A DNA stretch of 64,000 nt, from the NCBI RefSeq assembly GCF_019802285.1, contig NZ_JAIEUJ010000002.1, forward strand, positions 496,001 through 560,000, given 5' to 3'. How positions within the stretch are numbered: position 1 is the first letter of the stretch; every line of letters begins with the position of its first letter. Position numbers and translations under genes: made by a program. Below the pieces are notes generated by a model, which saw only the letters and a list, made by a program, of their open reading frames with translations, had not been told where the DNA came from and did no database searches. The stretch comes from Novilysobacter antarcticus (GTDB lineage Bacteria; Pseudomonadota; Gammaproteobacteria; Xanthomonadales; Xanthomonadaceae). This document shows positions 47,001 to 56,689 of the stretch, in pieces.

Positions 47001-50000
47001 TCAGCTTCGATCCGCTCAGCTTCGATCCGCTCGGCTTCGATCCGCTCGGCTTCGATCCGCTCGGCTTCGATCCGCTCGGCTTCGATCCGCTCGGCCTCGA
47101 TCCGCTCGGCCTCGATCCGCTCGGCCTCGATCCGCTCAGCTTCGATCCGCTCAGCTTCGATCCGCTCAGCCTCAATGCGCTCAGCCTCGAGCCGTTCGGC
47201 TTCGATCCGCTCGGCCTCGACCCGCTCAGCTTCGACTTGCTCAGCCTCGATCCGCTCCGCTTCGAGCCGCTCGGCCTCATTCCGCTCGGCCTCGACCCGC
47301 TCTGCGGCCGTCTCTTCCACAGTGGCTTCCGCACCTTCCTCTTCCGGCGCGACGTACGGAGTGAGGTTGACCACGGAGGGGCCAACAGTCGGCTTGCCGG
47401 GCAGCGGCACTTCCGGATCGGCCACGTGCTGCGTGCGGACATCCGGAAGACTGTCGCGCAGTGCCACCAGCTGCTCGGCAACCCCGGCAAATGCCGGAAT
47501 CCGCGGATGGCTGGACTGCAGGGCCGTCAAGGTTTGCTCGACCGCCGCACAGACCGCCGCGATGCCGGCAACGCCCTCGGCACTGGCGGGTTCTCCGGCG
47601 GCCAGCAAGCGGCGTACGTACGCTTCGGCGGGGGTGGTGATGTCGGTGATTACCGGCACTTCGGTCATCGCGAAGGCGCCGTTGAGCGTGTGGATGGCGC
47701 GTTGCAGGCGATCGTCCGCGGGCTGCGGCATCAGGCGAGCCTCGTTCAGCCACTGATGCATGGTCTCCAGATGGCCGGCAACCTCGCTGCCCAGGATCTC
47801 CAGCAGCACGGCGTCGACCGATGCCGGAATACCCTGCTCCAGCCCCACCTCTGCGTCCACGGCCGCCGGCTCCGAAGCGATGTCATCAGCCGCAGGTTCG
47901 GCAACTTCGGGCACAACCGCTTCTTCTGCGGGCGCGGTATAGAACGCTTCCTGGCCTTCGGCGATCCGGTCGGCGACCGCTTCCAGACCCGCAAGGTCGG
48001 CGGTAACGGTACCGGTGCCCGCCAGCGCCGCGTGCAATTGCGGCAGGGCAGCGTGCGCGTGCTCTACCAGCGCCACCACGGCGGGACTGGCCAATCGGGT
48101 TCCGCCGAGCACGCCGTTGAGCATGCTCTCGACTTTCCAGCTGAATTCACCCAGGGTCCTGGCGCCGACCAGTCGGCCGCTGCCTTTAAGCGTGTGGAAC
48201 ACGCGGCGGATGCCGCGCAGCTGCTCCATGTTTTCCGGGGCGTGGCGCCACTGCTCGAGCATCCTGCCGAGATTGGTGATTTCCTCGTCGAGTTCTTCCA
48301 GGAAGACTTCACGGATTTCGTCGTCGATGTCGTCGCTTTGCGCGAAACCGTCGGTGCCGTCCAGCGCTGCGACAGTGGTCACCGCTTCGCTGTGCGCGTC
48401 AGACGACGGGATGGAGGATGCCTCCGCGGCCTCCTGCGAAAGAACCTCATCTGCGCTTCCGGAAACCGGCGGTGAGATCGATGCCGAGGCCTCCAACGGG
48501 ACCTCGCTCCGGCGCGGCGCATCCATCTGGCGCGCCTTGGCGGCCCACTGGTCGAGAGCGGCGGCAGCATTCTCTTCGTCTTCCTCCGACACCGGCGAGG
48601 ACGGCTGCTCCATCTCGGCCTGCTCGCCGGGCACGGGCCAATAGCCCAGTGCCTCCAGGCTGTAGCGCGCGATTTCAAGGATGCGATCGCGGTTGGGGCG
48701 CTGCTCGCGCAGCGCCTCCAGGTAGTACTCGACGCTGGCGAGGGCGTCAGCCAGGGTGTCGAGCTGCTTGCCGTGCGGAACCCGATTGCGGCCGATCAGC
48801 TCGACTTCGATGTAGCGTTTAACCCCGTGCAGGTAATCCGCCGGCAGGTGGAGATCGAGGATGCGCAGTGCGCCGCAGACCTCATCGAGCAGGCGCGGGA
48901 TTTCCACCAGTTCGGCGTGATCCCAGTTGGTTTCAACGAAGGCGACGAAGGATTGGCGGGCGTCACCGAAGTTGCCGATCGCCTCGCGCACCACCACTTC
49001 AAGCACCTTGCGCGACTCGCTCTCGAGCAGGTCCTTGTCGGCGCGCTCATCCGACAGGCCCAGGCGTGCAACCTGGTCGTCCAGCGAGGTCTCCACGTAC
49101 AACAACGCGCCGGCCACATCCAGCAAGGCCGATTCGTCGGCGGCGCGGTTGCCGGCGACGATCTCGTGCATCGCGTCGCGCTGCTGCATCACCACGCCGC
49201 GCGCGACGCCCAGTCCCATCATTCCCAGGGTGTCGCTGACCCGACCGAGGGCATCGACCTGCGGGCGCAGGTCCTCGACTCCCGTCTGGCCAGTGCGCAG
49301 GTGGAGGTCGAGGGCATCCTTGACCCGCAGCAGGTCTTCCTTGATCGCCGCCGACACGGTGTCCAGCAACGCCCGGTTGCGGCCGCTCAGGCTGCCGCGG
49401 GCGTGATCCAGCTCCGATTCCGACGGCAGCTGGCTGTCCAGTTCGAAGGTCTTGCGCAGGCTGTCCAGAGCCGGATGCCCGCCGTCGCTGTGGGCCACGT
49501 GATAGAGCAATTGGCGCGTCGGCTCGGCGTTGGGCTCGATGCCGGGAACGGTGAAATCATCACGCATCAATTGGCGCGCTTCGCGCTCAACCCCGCCGAA
49601 TGCTTGGCGCAGGGCGCGGGTCGCGGGCAAGGCACCGTCGCGCAGCGCGCCGGCCACCGAGGAGGCCACCCACAGCATCCGCCGCAGCGGCTCCACCGAG
49701 ACTTCCGCCAACAGGCCATCCACCACTTCCGCCAGTCGGGCCGGATCGGCAGGCTCGCCGCCCTCCGGCCACTGCGCCATTGCCTCGCGCAAGCCCGTCA
49801 GGTTGGCGCTCAGCGGCTGCACACCGGTGCGGATGGTCGGAGATTCCTCGACGACCGGCGCCGGCAGGTCGCCGGGCAGCGGGCGGTCGAGGTTGGGCGC
49901 GAACAGGACGCTTTCGTTCAAACCCGCCTCGCCGCGCGTGGCGCGAAGCTCGTTGAGCAGCGGCAGCAGGACGATGGGAATGTCGCGGTGCCCACCCTGC

Positions 50001-50326
50001 AGGCGCTCCAGGTAGTCGGGCAGCTGGACGGCACCGCGCATCAGGATCGTGCACGCGACGTCGCGGTTGGCGATCTCGCCGTGCAGCAATCCCAGAGCGA
50101 GCCGCTCCATTTCCTCGGCGACCATCGCCGGCGCGTACAGCTCCACCATGCGCAAGGTGCCGTGCACCTGGTGCAGGTGACTGGCACACACGCGCATCGC
50201 CTCGCCATCATCGGGCGATTCGGCGTAGGCCTCGATCTGCTCGCGCGCCTGGCGCAGGGTCTCGTCCAGCTCCGGCTTGATCCAGCCCAGCGTGGTGGTG
50301 TCGATTGCATCGCGCATCACCGTCAT
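44006..50326 (-). CDS. chpA: Pil-Chp chemosensory hybrid histidine kinase (ChpA/PilL)
   Basis: About 2106 residues, the central kinase of twitching-motility signalling. Several histidine phosphotransfer domains are visible: H-Q-V-H-G-T (near 52), H-T-L-K-G-S-G-R (711), H-T-L-N-G-A-F (879) and H-T-L-K-G-G-A-R (1313), plus Hpt-like repeats that lack His (G-A-L-L-Y-V-E-T and D-E-V-C-G-A-L). The CheA core follows: dimerisation and ATPase ([19 protein letters not shown]), a CheW-like domain, and a receiver (V-V-D-D-S near 1985, phosphoacceptor Asp about 2031 in L-L-D-I-E-M-P). Between Hpt domains (1009-1169) lies an array of the pentapeptide E-A-E-R-I. M-T-V-M-R-D at 50326 is the likely start; earlier ATG codons exist to 50353. 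No pilK lies between pilJ and this gene. Confidence 0.93.
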   Translation of the reverse strand: MTVMRDAIDTTTLGWIKPELDETLRQAREQIEAYAESPDDGEAMRVCASHLHQVHGTLRMVELYAPAMVAEEMERLALGLLHGEIANRDVACTILMRGAVQLPDYLERLQGGHRDIPIVLLPLLNELRATRGEAGLNESVLFAPNLDRPLPGDLPAPVVEESPTIRTGVQPLSANLTGLREAMAQWPEGGEPADPARLAEVVDGLLAEVSVEPLRRMLWVASSVAGALRDGALPATRALRQAFGGVEREARQLMRDDFTVPGIEPNAEPTRQLLYHVAHSDGGHPALDSLRKTFELDSQLPSESELDHARGSLSGRNRALLDTVSAAIKEDLLRVKDALDLHLRTGQTGVEDLRPQVDALGRVSDTLGMMGLGVARGVVMQQRDAMHEIVAGNRAADESALLDVAGALLYVETSLDDQVARLGLSDERADKDLLESESRKVLEVVVREAIGNFGDARQSFVAFVETNWDHAELVEIPRLLDEVCGALRILDLHLPADYLHGVKRYIEVELIGRNRVPHGKQLDTLADALASVEYYLEALREQRPNRDRILEIARYSLEALGYWPVPGEQAEMEQPSSPVSEEDEENAAAALDQWAAKARQMDAPRRSEVPLEASASISPPVSGSADEVLSQEAAEASSIPSSDAHSEAVTTVAALDGTDGFAQSDDIDDEIREVFLEELDEEITNLGRMLEQWRHAPENMEQLRGIRRVFHTLKGSGRLVGARTLGEFSWKVESMLNGVLGGTRLASPAVVALVEHAHAALPQLHAALAGTGTVTADLAGLEAVADRIAEGQEAFYTAPAEEAVVPEVAEPAADDIASEPAAVDAEVGLEQGIPASVDAVLLEILGSEVAGHLETMHQWLNEARLMPQPADDRLQRAIHTLNGAFAMTEVPVITDITTPAEAYVRRLLAAGEPASAEGVAGIAAVCAAVEQTLTALQSSHPRIPAFAGVAEQLVALRDSLPDVRTQHVADPEVPLPGKPTVGPSVVNLTPYVAPEEEGAEATVEETAAERVEAERNEAERLEAERIEAEQVEAERVEAERIEAERLEAERIEAERIEAERIEAERIEAERIEAERIEAERIEAERIEAERIEAERIEAERIEAERIEAERVEAERVEAERIEAERVEAERVEAERIEAERIEAERIEAERLEAERIEAERLEAERIEAEDAAEYARLEAQYEAERTALQDHAQGSGAEVAEADEPSADAESSAPQPMPEIASASESPAEADSDHGLAEVLASAEPIVAAASAAFATVEDPDEPLDLSDLDPELIDIFVEEGSDLLDHSDSLLAQLRESPGDDELLVGLQRDLHTLKGGARMCGIMEVGELGHVMESLLEAVVGQTSELGSDGVPLLERGFDRLHAMLTRVGDRRAIAMPAALINEFEARASGEATLPEPVESSVEALGKLGSEAVAPVAAEWIQDSPVTSEVADPAPSEETDSPELPETSVSEDAPDDVDSAVPVAQVIHKTIDLGPLSAPIVEQQDDDDEIGIRAPQEQVRIRADLLDRLVNYAGEVAIYRARLEQQLGAFRGAIGEMAATNERMRDQLRRLEMETEAQIVARYQREGEDAEQTFDPLELDRFSNLQQLSRGLSESAADQSSLQVTLDDLTRQYETLLLQQSRVSSDLQEGLMRTRMVPFDGLLPRLRRVIRQASGELDKQVALKLDGAQGELDRNVLERMTAPLEHMLRNAIAHGVETPEQRRNAGKPEEGTVRIAIRREGSEVVLEVSDDGRGLDSAAIRRRAGERGLIAADAVLSDFALHSLILQAGFSTADSVSRLAGRGVGMDVVASEVRQLGGSLDIQSRPGQGTTFVLRLPQTLAVTQAVFVKIGETTFAVPIASVRGVGRIAREELVDEHGQPREASYRYGGDEYTVYDLGQLVGQAPAKAEGQLQMPVLLIRSGDLHAAVTVDQVIGNREIVVKPVGPQVASMPGIFGATIMGDGRVVVILDVAPLVRRMVSMPLSAAIAPVAAIESRPVPLVMVVDDSVTMRKVTGRILERHNFEVVTARDGLDAWERMADMVPDLMLLDIEMPRMDGYELATRMKGEPRLRDVPIVMITSRTGDKHRQRAMEIGVDRYLGKPYQEPELMRNVYELLALENRHAQ
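46820..47302 (-). repeat. 15-base tandem repeat array inside chpA (about 32 copies)
   Basis: The coding-strand unit is GAGGCCGAGCGGATC and close variants, encoding E-A-E-R-I with I sometimes V, L or N. About 32 units run without interruption for 483 bases. The central copies are nearly identical in DNA, while the edges vary, a pattern of copying and slippage. The peptide should form a long charged single alpha-helix linking two phosphotransfer regions. Because the unit is a multiple of three, copy-number changes keep the reading frame. The repeat also keeps other frames open, making large false ORFs. Confidence 0.95.
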
Positions 50327-50417
50327 GGCGCGATGCTCCATTGCGCTGCGCACTTACGCAGCGGGTGCAGGCGTCGGCCGGCGGTCATGCTGTTCATCCT
50401 TCGATCCAATGCGGGGC

Positions 50418-52439
50418 TCAGGCAGGAAGCGTGAAGTCGGCGACCGAACGACGCAGGTCGGAGGCCATCTGCGCAAGGTTGCCAATCGACTGCGCGGTCT
50501 GGTTGGCACCCTGCGTGGTCTGCGAGGTGATCTGCTGGATCGTGTTCATGGTCTGGGTGATGTTGGCCGCCGCACCGGACTGCTGCTGCGACGCCAGCGA
50601 GATGCCCTGGATGAGTCCGGACAGGTCGGAGGAGACCTTCTCGATCTCGCCCAGCGCGGTGCCGGCGTCCTCGGCCAGGCGCGCACCGGCGACCACCTCG
50701 GTCGTGGTCTGCTCCATCGAGCTGACCGCCTCGTTGGTATCGGCCTGAATGGCCTGCACCAGCGACTCGATCCGCTTGGTCGCGTTGGACGAGCGTTCCG
50801 CCAGCCGCTGCACTTCGTCGGCCACCACCGCGAACCCGCGGCCGGCCTCACCGGCGGATGCCGCCTGGATCGCCGCGTTGAGTGCCAGGATGTTGGTCTG
50901 CTCGGAGATGTCGTTGATCAGTTCAACGATCGAGCCGATTTCCTGCGAGCTCTCGCCCAGCCGCTTGATGCGCTTGGACGTTTCCTGGATCTGGTCGCGG
51001 ATCGAGTCCATGCCCTGGATGGTCTGGCGGACCACGCCCGCGCCGGCGGTCGCGATCTGCACCGAGCGCTGCGCCACGTCGGCGGACTCGGCGGAGTTGC
51101 GTGAGACCTGGTCGATGCTGGTCGCGATCTCGCTGATGCGGCTGGAGGCGGAAGTGATCTCCTGCGCCTGGTGCTCGGCGGCCTCGGCCAGGTGCATGGC
51201 GGTGGCCTGCGTTTCCTGTGCGCTGGACGCGACCTGCACCGAGGTGTCGGTAATCGTCTGCACCAGGGTGCGCAGCTGCTCGATGGCGAAGTTGATGGAG
51301 TCGGCAATCGCGCCGGTCATGTCCTCGGTCACCGTCGCCTTAACCGTCAGGTCGCCTTCCGCCAGCGAGCCCATTTCATCCAGCAGGCGCATGATCGCCT
51401 CCTGGTTGCGGTCGTTGAGTTCCTTGGTGGTGGTGTACCGGTCGCGCTGCGCTTTGCTCAGCGAGAACAGCAGACCAACGATCGCGGCCAGGGCGAATGC
51501 ACCGGCAATGATGGACACCCACAGGTTGCCCAGCAGGCTGGGGTCCTTCAAGGTGCCGAGCGCGTTGAACGCGTTGAACAGCGACTCGCTGTCGGCCAGC
51601 AGCTTGTCGGAGCCTGTCGTGATCGCGTCAGCCGCCGCCTGGGCCGCAAACAGGTCCTGGGAGGTCGCCAAAATCGCGTCCAGGTCGGTCTTCATGGTTT
51701 TCCACAGCGCTTCGGCCTGGGCCAGCGCAGCTACCGCGCCCGCGTTCGCCAGCGGGGTGATACCGGTCGCCTCGTCGCCGTTGCGCAGGCCGGCCAACAC
51801 GTTGCCGAACACCGCCGCGTCACGCGCCAGACCTTCGCCCGCCGCTTCCGCGTTGCGCCCGCCGGCGCGGATCTCGGTCACGCGGCGGGCCATGGTGCCC
51901 GACAGCACCACCTGGCGCAGCGCGTAATAGACCTGCGAAGACGGCGAGCCGCTGGCAGACATCGCCCGCACCAGCTCATCCAGGCGCGCCTGCAGGTCGG
52001 GGACCTGCTGCTCGAAGCTGTTGGCGTTGGTCGCCAGGCCCAGTACCGCCTTCTCGCTGGCGATCAGTTGCTCGGCGCTCTTGTCCAGCGGCGCCCAGGT
52101 CTTGGTGACGGTCGCGATGGGACCCGACACTCCGGGGGTGTCGCCGAAGGTGGCGTTGAGCTCGTCAATGTCGGAAACCACCTCGCCCTTGGTGGTCTTG
52201 AATGCGGCGTAGGCGGCCTCATCACCGCTGACCGCCTCGCGTCCCTGCACCGCCAGACGCTGCGAGGCCACCTGCAGGCTGCTGGCCGACGATCCGGCGC
52301 CACTGAGCAAGCTGGCCTTGTAGGTGGCGTAGCCCACGTTGAGCGCAAGGACGAGTACGGAAATGCCCAGCACCACGAGCCAGGTGTTGGAGCCAACGGT
52401 ACGGCCCTTGCCGGCGACGGAATTCATCTCAGTGCTCAT
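50418..52439 (-). CDS. pilJ: Type IV pilus methyl-accepting chemotaxis protein PilJ
   Basis: About 673 residues. Two transmembrane helices (about 20-40, [14 protein letters not shown], and about 290-315, [14 protein letters not shown]) flank a periplasmic PilJ-type sensory domain. A HAMP region and the MCP signalling coiled coil follow, with the hairpin tip [15 protein letters not shown] near 530. It senses pilus or surface contact and signals through PilI to ChpA. The ATG at 52439 has GAGGT upstream and overlaps the pilI end by 11 bases; M-N-S-V at 52427 is an alternative. Confidence 0.94.
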   Translation of the reverse strand: MSTEMNSVAGKGRTVGSNTWLVVLGISVLVLALNVGYATYKASLLSGAGSSASSLQVASQRLAVQGREAVSGDEAAYAAFKTTKGEVVSDIDELNATFGDTPGVSGPIATVTKTWAPLDKSAEQLIASEKAVLGLATNANSFEQQVPDLQARLDELVRAMSASGSPSSQVYYALRQVVLSGTMARRVTEIRAGGRNAEAAGEGLARDAAVFGNVLAGLRNGDEATGITPLANAGAVAALAQAEALWKTMKTDLDAILATSQDLFAAQAAADAITTGSDKLLADSESLFNAFNALGTLKDPSLLGNLWVSIIAGAFALAAIVGLLFSLSKAQRDRYTTTKELNDRNQEAIMRLLDEMGSLAEGDLTVKATVTEDMTGAIADSINFAIEQLRTLVQTITDTSVQVASSAQETQATAMHLAEAAEHQAQEITSASSRISEIATSIDQVSRNSAESADVAQRSVQIATAGAGVVRQTIQGMDSIRDQIQETSKRIKRLGESSQEIGSIVELINDISEQTNILALNAAIQAASAGEAGRGFAVVADEVQRLAERSSNATKRIESLVQAIQADTNEAVSSMEQTTTEVVAGARLAEDAGTALGEIEKVSSDLSGLIQGISLASQQQSGAAANITQTMNTIQQITSQTTQGANQTAQSIGNLAQMASDLRRSVADFTLPA

Positions 52440-53064
52440 GATCGACCTCAATTTCGGTGCTGGCGTGGTTTTCGGTAGCGGACTGCTCGACCCGTGGGGT
52501 ATCGAGCGCTGCGTGTCGGAACTCGGGGGTGCGTGCCAGCCGGTCCAGGCTGAAAACGCCCCAGGTGTGCTCGCCCAGACGGTAGGCCCGGTCGATGAAG
52601 TACGAATAGCGACCCTCACCCAGACCCGACGCGCGGACGGCCTCGGGGTCGAGCTGTGACTCGTTGAAACTGCGCTGGCCGAACAACTCGTCGATCAGGA
52701 CCGCCACGTCACCGCCGGGCTGGCGGACCAGCAGCATCCGCTGGCCTTCGTGGAGGACCGTCCGCTCGCCTTCCAGGAAATGCTTGAGGTCGACCACGGG
52801 CAGCAGGTTTCCGCGCACATTGGCCAGGCCCAGCAGCCAGGGCTGGGCACCGGGCACAGGCGTGGCCTGCGGCAACGGCAGGATTTCCAGCACTTCGTCG
52901 AAGCTCGACGCCAGACGACGCGAGCCCACGCGGTAGCCCACCCCGCGCCACATCCCGGGAGCATCCAGCTGCTCGGGCAGGCCGGCGACGTGGTCCAGGC
53001 TGCGACGCTCGTAGTCGTGAAGGATGGCGAACGGGTCAACCCGCTCGATGCCCGATGGACTCAC
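52429..53064 (-). CDS. pilI: CheW-like coupling protein PilI
   Basis: A 211-residue protein (P. aeruginosa PilI about 178) with one CheW domain: V-G-Y-R-V-G-S-R-R near 42, [18 protein letters not shown] near 76 and a V-L-I-D-E-L-F-G segment near 121. It couples PilJ to ChpA. A charged tail of about 30 residues is extra. Its ATG overlaps the pilH stop by four bases. Confidence 0.9.
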   Translation of the reverse strand: MSPSGIERVDPFAILHDYERRSLDHVAGLPEQLDAPGMWRGVGYRVGSRRLASSFDEVLEILPLPQATPVPGAQPWLLGLANVRGNLLPVVDLKHFLEGERTVLHEGQRMLLVRQPGGDVAVLIDELFGQRSFNESQLDPEAVRASGLGEGRYSYFIDRAYRLGEHTWGVFSLDRLARTPEFRHAALDTPRVEQSATENHASTEIEVDHEH

Positions 53065-53426
53065 GGGCCGAGCAACTCGTTGATGCGCGCAACCAGTTCG
53101 TCCTCGCGCGGCGGTTTGACGATGTAGTCGCGAGCGCCCTGGCGAAGGCCCCAGGCCTTGTCGGTCTCCATCCCCTTGGTGCTGACGATCAGCACGGGAA
53201 TGGTGCTGGTCTTCTCGTCACGCGACAGCGCGCGGGTCGCCTGGAAACCGTTCATGCCGGGCAGGATCACGTCCATCAACACCAGGTCGGGCTGCTCGCG
53301 GCGGCAGATCTCGATGCCGTCCTCCGCATTCCCCGACACCAGTACGTCGTGTCCGTTGCGCTCCAGCAATTGGGTCAGGACCGCCGTATCCGTCGGCGAA
53401 TCCTCGATCAGCAGAATGCGTGCCAT
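53061..53426 (-). CDS. pilH: Twitching motility response regulator PilH
   Basis: A 121-residue single-domain receiver. The acidic pair is I-E-D-S near 7, the phosphoacceptor Asp is in L-V-L-M-D-V-I-L-P near 52, and the conserved Lys is in V-K-P-P near 104. In Pseudomonas PilH is thought to act with retraction or as a phosphate sink for ChpA. It lies 18 bases after pilG and overlaps pilI. Confidence 0.92.
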   Translation of the reverse strand: MARILLIEDSPTDTAVLTQLLERNGHDVLVSGNAEDGIEICRREQPDLVLMDVILPGMNGFQATRALSRDEKTSTIPVLIVSTKGMETDKAWGLRQGARDYIVKPPREDELVARINELLGP

Positions 53427-53444
53427 ATATGCCCTACCCCCCGG

Positions 53445-53843
53445 TCAGGCGTTGACGTGTGTTCGTATGGCGTCGAGGAGTTCCCCGCGCGTGAATGGTT
53501 TGGTCAGGTACTGCTCGGAGCCGACGATGCGGCCCCGCGCCTTGTCGAACAGGCCGTCCTTGGAGGACAGCATGATCACCGGGGTGCTTTTGAACACCTG
53601 GTTGTTCTTGATCAACGCGCAGGTTTGATAGCCATCCAGGCGCGGCATCATGATGTCGACAAAGATGATCTGTGGCTTCTGGTCCGCGATCTTGGCCAGT
53701 GCCTCGAAGCCGTCGGTGGCGGTCACCACTTCGCAGCCTTCGCGCTTGAGCAATGTTTCAGCGGTTCGCCGGATGGTCTTGGAGTCATCGATCACCATGA
53801 CTCGCAACCCATCGAGGCGGCCGCTGCGGACCTCGTCTTGCAT
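53445..53843 (-). CDS. pilG: Twitching motility response regulator PilG
   Basis: A 132-residue receiver without an output domain. M-V-I-D-D-S-K-T-I-R near 16, the phosphoacceptor in I-I-F-V-D-I-M-M-P near 62, and T-K-P-F near 113 are clear. PilG takes phosphate from ChpA and promotes pilus extension and cAMP synthesis in Pseudomonas. The ATG is preceded by GGGA at six bases. It heads the cluster and has a good sigma-70 promoter about 60-90 bases upstream. Confidence 0.93.
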   Translation of the reverse strand: MQDEVRSGRLDGLRVMVIDDSKTIRRTAETLLKREGCEVVTATDGFEALAKIADQKPQIIFVDIMMPRLDGYQTCALIKNNQVFKSTPVIMLSSKDGLFDKARGRIVGSEQYLTKPFTRGELLDAIRTHVNA

Positions 53844-53905
53844 GTTCCCTTTTCCCCAGTATTGCGGAGCGCGCGCGAATTCCCCGTCGCGCCAGCTAGG
53901 GTCCC

Positions 53906-53934
53906 TTTATTCCAAGCCGTACGCAAGGTGTCAA
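53906..53934 (-). promoter_or_regulatory. Sigma-70 promoter for the pilG operon
   Basis: On the minus strand, a perfect -35 TTGACA (53934-53929) is followed after exactly 17 bases by AATAAA (53911-53906), a 4-of-6 match to the -10. Transcription would start near 53899, leaving a leader of about 55 bases before the pilG ATG. The 193-base region shared with gshB (53844-54036) holds no gene; I see no equally good promoter for gshB. Confidence 0.7.
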
Positions 53935-54036
53935 GTGCGTTTCCGGGATCGATCCCTTGCTGAATGCGCGCGGTCCGGACGCTGGCCGGCAGCCTGCCTG
54001 CTACCATCCACGCGATCCCTGCCAAGGCCACCTGCC

Positions 54037-54990
54037 ATGCCGCTTGATATCGTCGTCGTGATGGATCCGATCGAATCCATCACGATCGCCAAGGACTCTA
54101 CATTCGCCATGCTGCTGGAGGCGCAGCGTCGCTCGCACAGGCTCTGGTACGTGATGCCAGGACGCCTCGGACTCCGCGACGGAAAGGCGGTCGCATCGAT
54201 GGCGCCATTAACCGTTCGCGACGATCCGGACGGATGGTTCGATCTGGGCTCCACATCACAGATTGACCTGGGTCGCGGCCACGTCGTGCTGATGCGGCGC
54301 GACCCGCCGGTCGACAACGACTACATCCATGACACGCAGATCCTCAGCCTGGCCCAGCTTGCCGGCGCGATTGTGATCAACGATCCGCAGGGCCTGCGTG
54401 ATTACAACGAGAAGCTCGCCGCCCTGCTGTTCCCGCACTGCTGCCCGCCGACGGTGGTGAGCCGGGATGCTGCGGTTCTGAAGGCCTTCGTCGCCGAACA
54501 TGGGGAAGCGGTGCTCAAGCCCTTGGACGGGATGGGCGGCCGCTCGATTTTCCGCGTGACCCACGGCGATTCCAACACCAATGTCATCCTGGAAACGCTG
54601 GTCGGCGAAGGCAGCTTGGCGATGGCGCAGCGCTACCTGCCGGAGATCAGCGAGGGCGACAAACGCATCCTTCTGGTCGATGGCGAGGTGGTGGATTACA
54701 CCCTGGCGCGCATTCCTCAGGGCGATGAGTTCCGCGGCAATCTTGCCGCAGGCGGGCGTGGGGAAGGACGCCCGTTGAGCGATCGCGACCGCTGGATCGC
54801 CGCGCAGGTGGGGCCCGAGATGAAGCGGCGCGGCATGCTCTTCGTCGGCCTGGATGTGATCGGCGATTACCTCACCGAAGTCAACGTCACCAGCCCGACC
54901 TGCATCCGTGAGCTGGATGCCCAGTTCGGCCTGAATATCTCCGCGGGCCTGTTTGACGCCATCGAAGCGCGGGCTGCCGCCTCGGCATGA
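54037..54990 (+). CDS. gshB: Glutathione synthetase
   Basis: A 317-residue ATP-grasp enzyme (E. coli 316). It starts M-P-L-D-I-V-V-V-M-D-P-I, the family beginning, so the longer open frame back to 53650 is discarded. ATP-grasp elements visible are V-L-K-P-L-D-G-M-G-G (near 160) and the N-V-T-S-P-T block near 287 with metal ligands. It joins gamma-glutamylcysteine and glycine. It is divergent from pilG and overlaps the TonB gene by four bases, the same order as in Pseudomonas aeruginosa. Confidence 0.95.
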   Translation: MPLDIVVVMDPIESITIAKDSTFAMLLEAQRRSHRLWYVMPGRLGLRDGKAVASMAPLTVRDDPDGWFDLGSTSQIDLGRGHVVLMRRDPPVDNDYIHDTQILSLAQLAGAIVINDPQGLRDYNEKLAALLFPHCCPPTVVSRDAAVLKAFVAEHGEAVLKPLDGMGGRSIFRVTHGDSNTNVILETLVGEGSLAMAQRYLPEISEGDKRILLVDGEVVDYTLARIPQGDEFRGNLAAGGRGEGRPLSDRDRWIAAQVGPEMKRRGMLFVGLDVIGDYLTEVNVTSPTCIRELDAQFGLNISAGLFDAIEARAAASA

Positions 54991-55862
54991 GCGTGGCCGC
55001 GGCATCCATGACCGGCACGGACGAGCGCCACCGTCTGGGCGCGACAATGGTGTTGTCGTTGATCCTGCATGCGGTGCTTCTGCTTGGCGTGGGTTTCAGC
55101 ATGGAACTCGCCGCCCCGGTGGTGCCAACGCTGGACGTCATACTCACCCGTACCACCAGCGCCCTCACTCCCAAGCAGGCCGACTTTCTCGCCCAGGCCA
55201 ACAATGACGGCGGCGGGGAAAGCGAGCGCGCGGTGCGCCCGCGGGACAACCAGTCCGGGCCGTTGCCGCAGGATGCCGACGGCCAGGCCCCACGGGAACT
55301 TCGCGCGCAGTCGCCGACACAGCAGCCACCGCCGCAGGCGCGGATTATCGCCAGCACCCGTGGCGAGGATACGGTTGCCAGCGCACAGGAGACCCCGGAG
55401 CCGGCCGAGCGCGCACTGCCGCCGGGACAGGAGAAAATCGACCGCGACATGGCGATGGCCCGGCTGGCCGCGGAGATCCACCTGCGGTCGGAGCGCTATG
55501 CCAAGCGGCCCAAGCGCAAGTTCGTGTCCGCCAGCACGACGGAATACGCGTGGGCGGGGTATCTGCGCGAGTGGGTCGACCGGGTCGAGCGGGTCGGCAA
55601 CCTCAACTACCCTGATGAAGCGCGGCGGCGTCGCCTCGCGGGCCAGGTCGTGATCAGCATTGCGATCCGACGCGATGGCAGTGTGGAGAACTCCCAGATC
55701 GTGCTGAGCAGCGGGATTCCGCTGCTGGATGCCTCGGCGCTGCGGATCGCCCGGCTCGCCGAGCCCTACCCGCCGCTGCCGCAGACCGACGACAACCCGG
55801 ACATCCTGCATGTGACGCGCACCTGGGCCTTCCTCGCCGGCGGGGAGCTGGTGGATCGCTGA
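54987..55862 (+). CDS. Energy transducer TonB (TonB3-like)
   Basis: A 291-residue protein. One N-terminal membrane helix (about 18-38, M-V-L-S-L-I-L-H-A-V-L-L-L-G-V) carries the His typical of TonB. A periplasmic linker follows without the usual long Pro-Lys repeats but with the A-D-F-L-A-Q-A-N-N-D-G-G-G block I recall from P. aeruginosa TonB3. The C-terminal TonB domain spans about 200-285 (L-N-Y-P-D-E-A-R-R). TonB3 is needed for twitching in Pseudomonas and is also encoded beside gshB and pilG, so a pilus-linked role is likely. It converges with tsaB; the 98 bases between show no clear terminator. Confidence 0.87.
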   Translation: MSVAAASMTGTDERHRLGATMVLSLILHAVLLLGVGFSMELAAPVVPTLDVILTRTTSALTPKQADFLAQANNDGGGESERAVRPRDNQSGPLPQDADGQAPRELRAQSPTQQPPPQARIIASTRGEDTVASAQETPEPAERALPPGQEKIDRDMAMARLAAEIHLRSERYAKRPKRKFVSASTTEYAWAGYLREWVDRVERVGNLNYPDEARRRRLAGQVVISIAIRRDGSVENSQIVLSSGIPLLDASALRIARLAEPYPPLPQTDDNPDILHVTRTWAFLAGGELVDR

Positions 55863-55960
55863 GCAGCGGTTGTGGCCTGCCGCGCCTCACGCCGGCTCGA
55901 CGGAACAGACTCGCCAGCCGCACAGCGGGCGCGGGCGACGTCGCGCCGGGGCGCTCGCAC

Positions 55961-56689
55961 TCAGTTCCGCTCTTTTTGCGCGCGCAGCGCTTTCTGCTCG
56001 GCGATCGTCAGCGCAACCTGGTTGCGCAGGTAGGCCGGTTCGACCCTTTCGGGCGCAGACGCCTCGCCGCGCAGCGACATCTTTGCCGCCAGCCTCGCAA
56101 CATCTCCGGCGCGTGGCAGGGCTTCGGCATCGACCCGCGCCAGCTGTGCCGCCAGGTGCTCACGCAGCGCGCCGGCGGCGGCGGCGAAGCCGGTACCGGC
56201 AGCCAGCCAGCCCGCGTCCCTGTCGGGCAGCACGACAGCATCGGGTGTCAGCACGGCCTCACGGCCGATCAGGGTTGCATCACCGTCGTGCACGCGAAAC
56301 GCCCCCACGTAAACCTCACCCATGCGCGCATCGATGGACGCCAGCACGCGCTGCTCCTGCTGCGCGTCATCGCCCGCCGGCACGGCGGCGAGCGCCAGCG
56401 CCGCGAGCGTCGACACCGCGAAGATCGGCCGGTCCAGGGCCAGGGTGATGCCCTGCCCGATCGCGATCGCCAGCCGCACCCCGGTGAATGCCCCTGGGCC
56501 CCGCCCCACGGCGATGGCGTCCAGTTGTGCGCGGGCGATACCCGCCTCGGCCAACATCGCATCCGCCCATGGCAGCGCGAGCTCGGCATGGCGACGCGGC
56601 GCGATCTCAAAACGCTCATGCACCTCGCCGTCGATCCACACCGCGACCGAGCACGCTTCGGTGGCCAGTTCAAACGCCAGCAATTTCAC
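55961..56689 (-). CDS. tsaB: tRNA threonylcarbamoyladenosine biosynthesis protein TsaB
   Basis: A 242-residue protein of the Kae1/TsaD-like ASKHA fold without the metal-binding His pair of TsaD. Signatures are A-F-E-L-A-T-E-A-C-S-V-A near 5, G-R-G-P-G-A-F-T-G-V-R near 62-72 and P-A-Y-L-R-N near the end. TsaB with TsaD and TsaE makes the t6A37 base in tRNAs. The start is GTG overlapping the helicase stop (GTGA), giving coupled translation. Adjacency to a YoaA-type helicase is also found in E. coli. Confidence 0.92.
   Translation of the reverse strand: MKLLAFELATEACSVAVWIDGEVHERFEIAPRRHAELALPWADAMLAEAGIARAQLDAIAVGRGPGAFTGVRLAIAIGQGITLALDRPIFAVSTLAALALAAVPAGDDAQQEQRVLASIDARMGEVYVGAFRVHDGDATLIGREAVLTPDAVVLPDRDAGWLAAGTGFAAAAGALREHLAAQLARVDAEALPRAGDVARLAAKMSLRGEASAPERVEPAYLRNQVALTIAEQKALRAQKERN

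Noticed and set aside
46820-47302. Possible CRISPR array
   Set aside because: Units are 15 bases, contiguous, without spacers, and in frame within a coding gene.
45563-48475. 970-codon open frame on the + strand opposite chpA
   Set aside because: It is the antisense shadow of chpA, kept open by GC bias and by the 15-base repeat; its product is low-complexity and lacks any domain, while the minus strand encodes clear Hpt domains.
48773-50434. 553-codon open frame on the + strand opposite the chpA start
   Set aside because: Shadow of the N-terminal part of chpA; composition typical of reverse-strand GC-rich frames.
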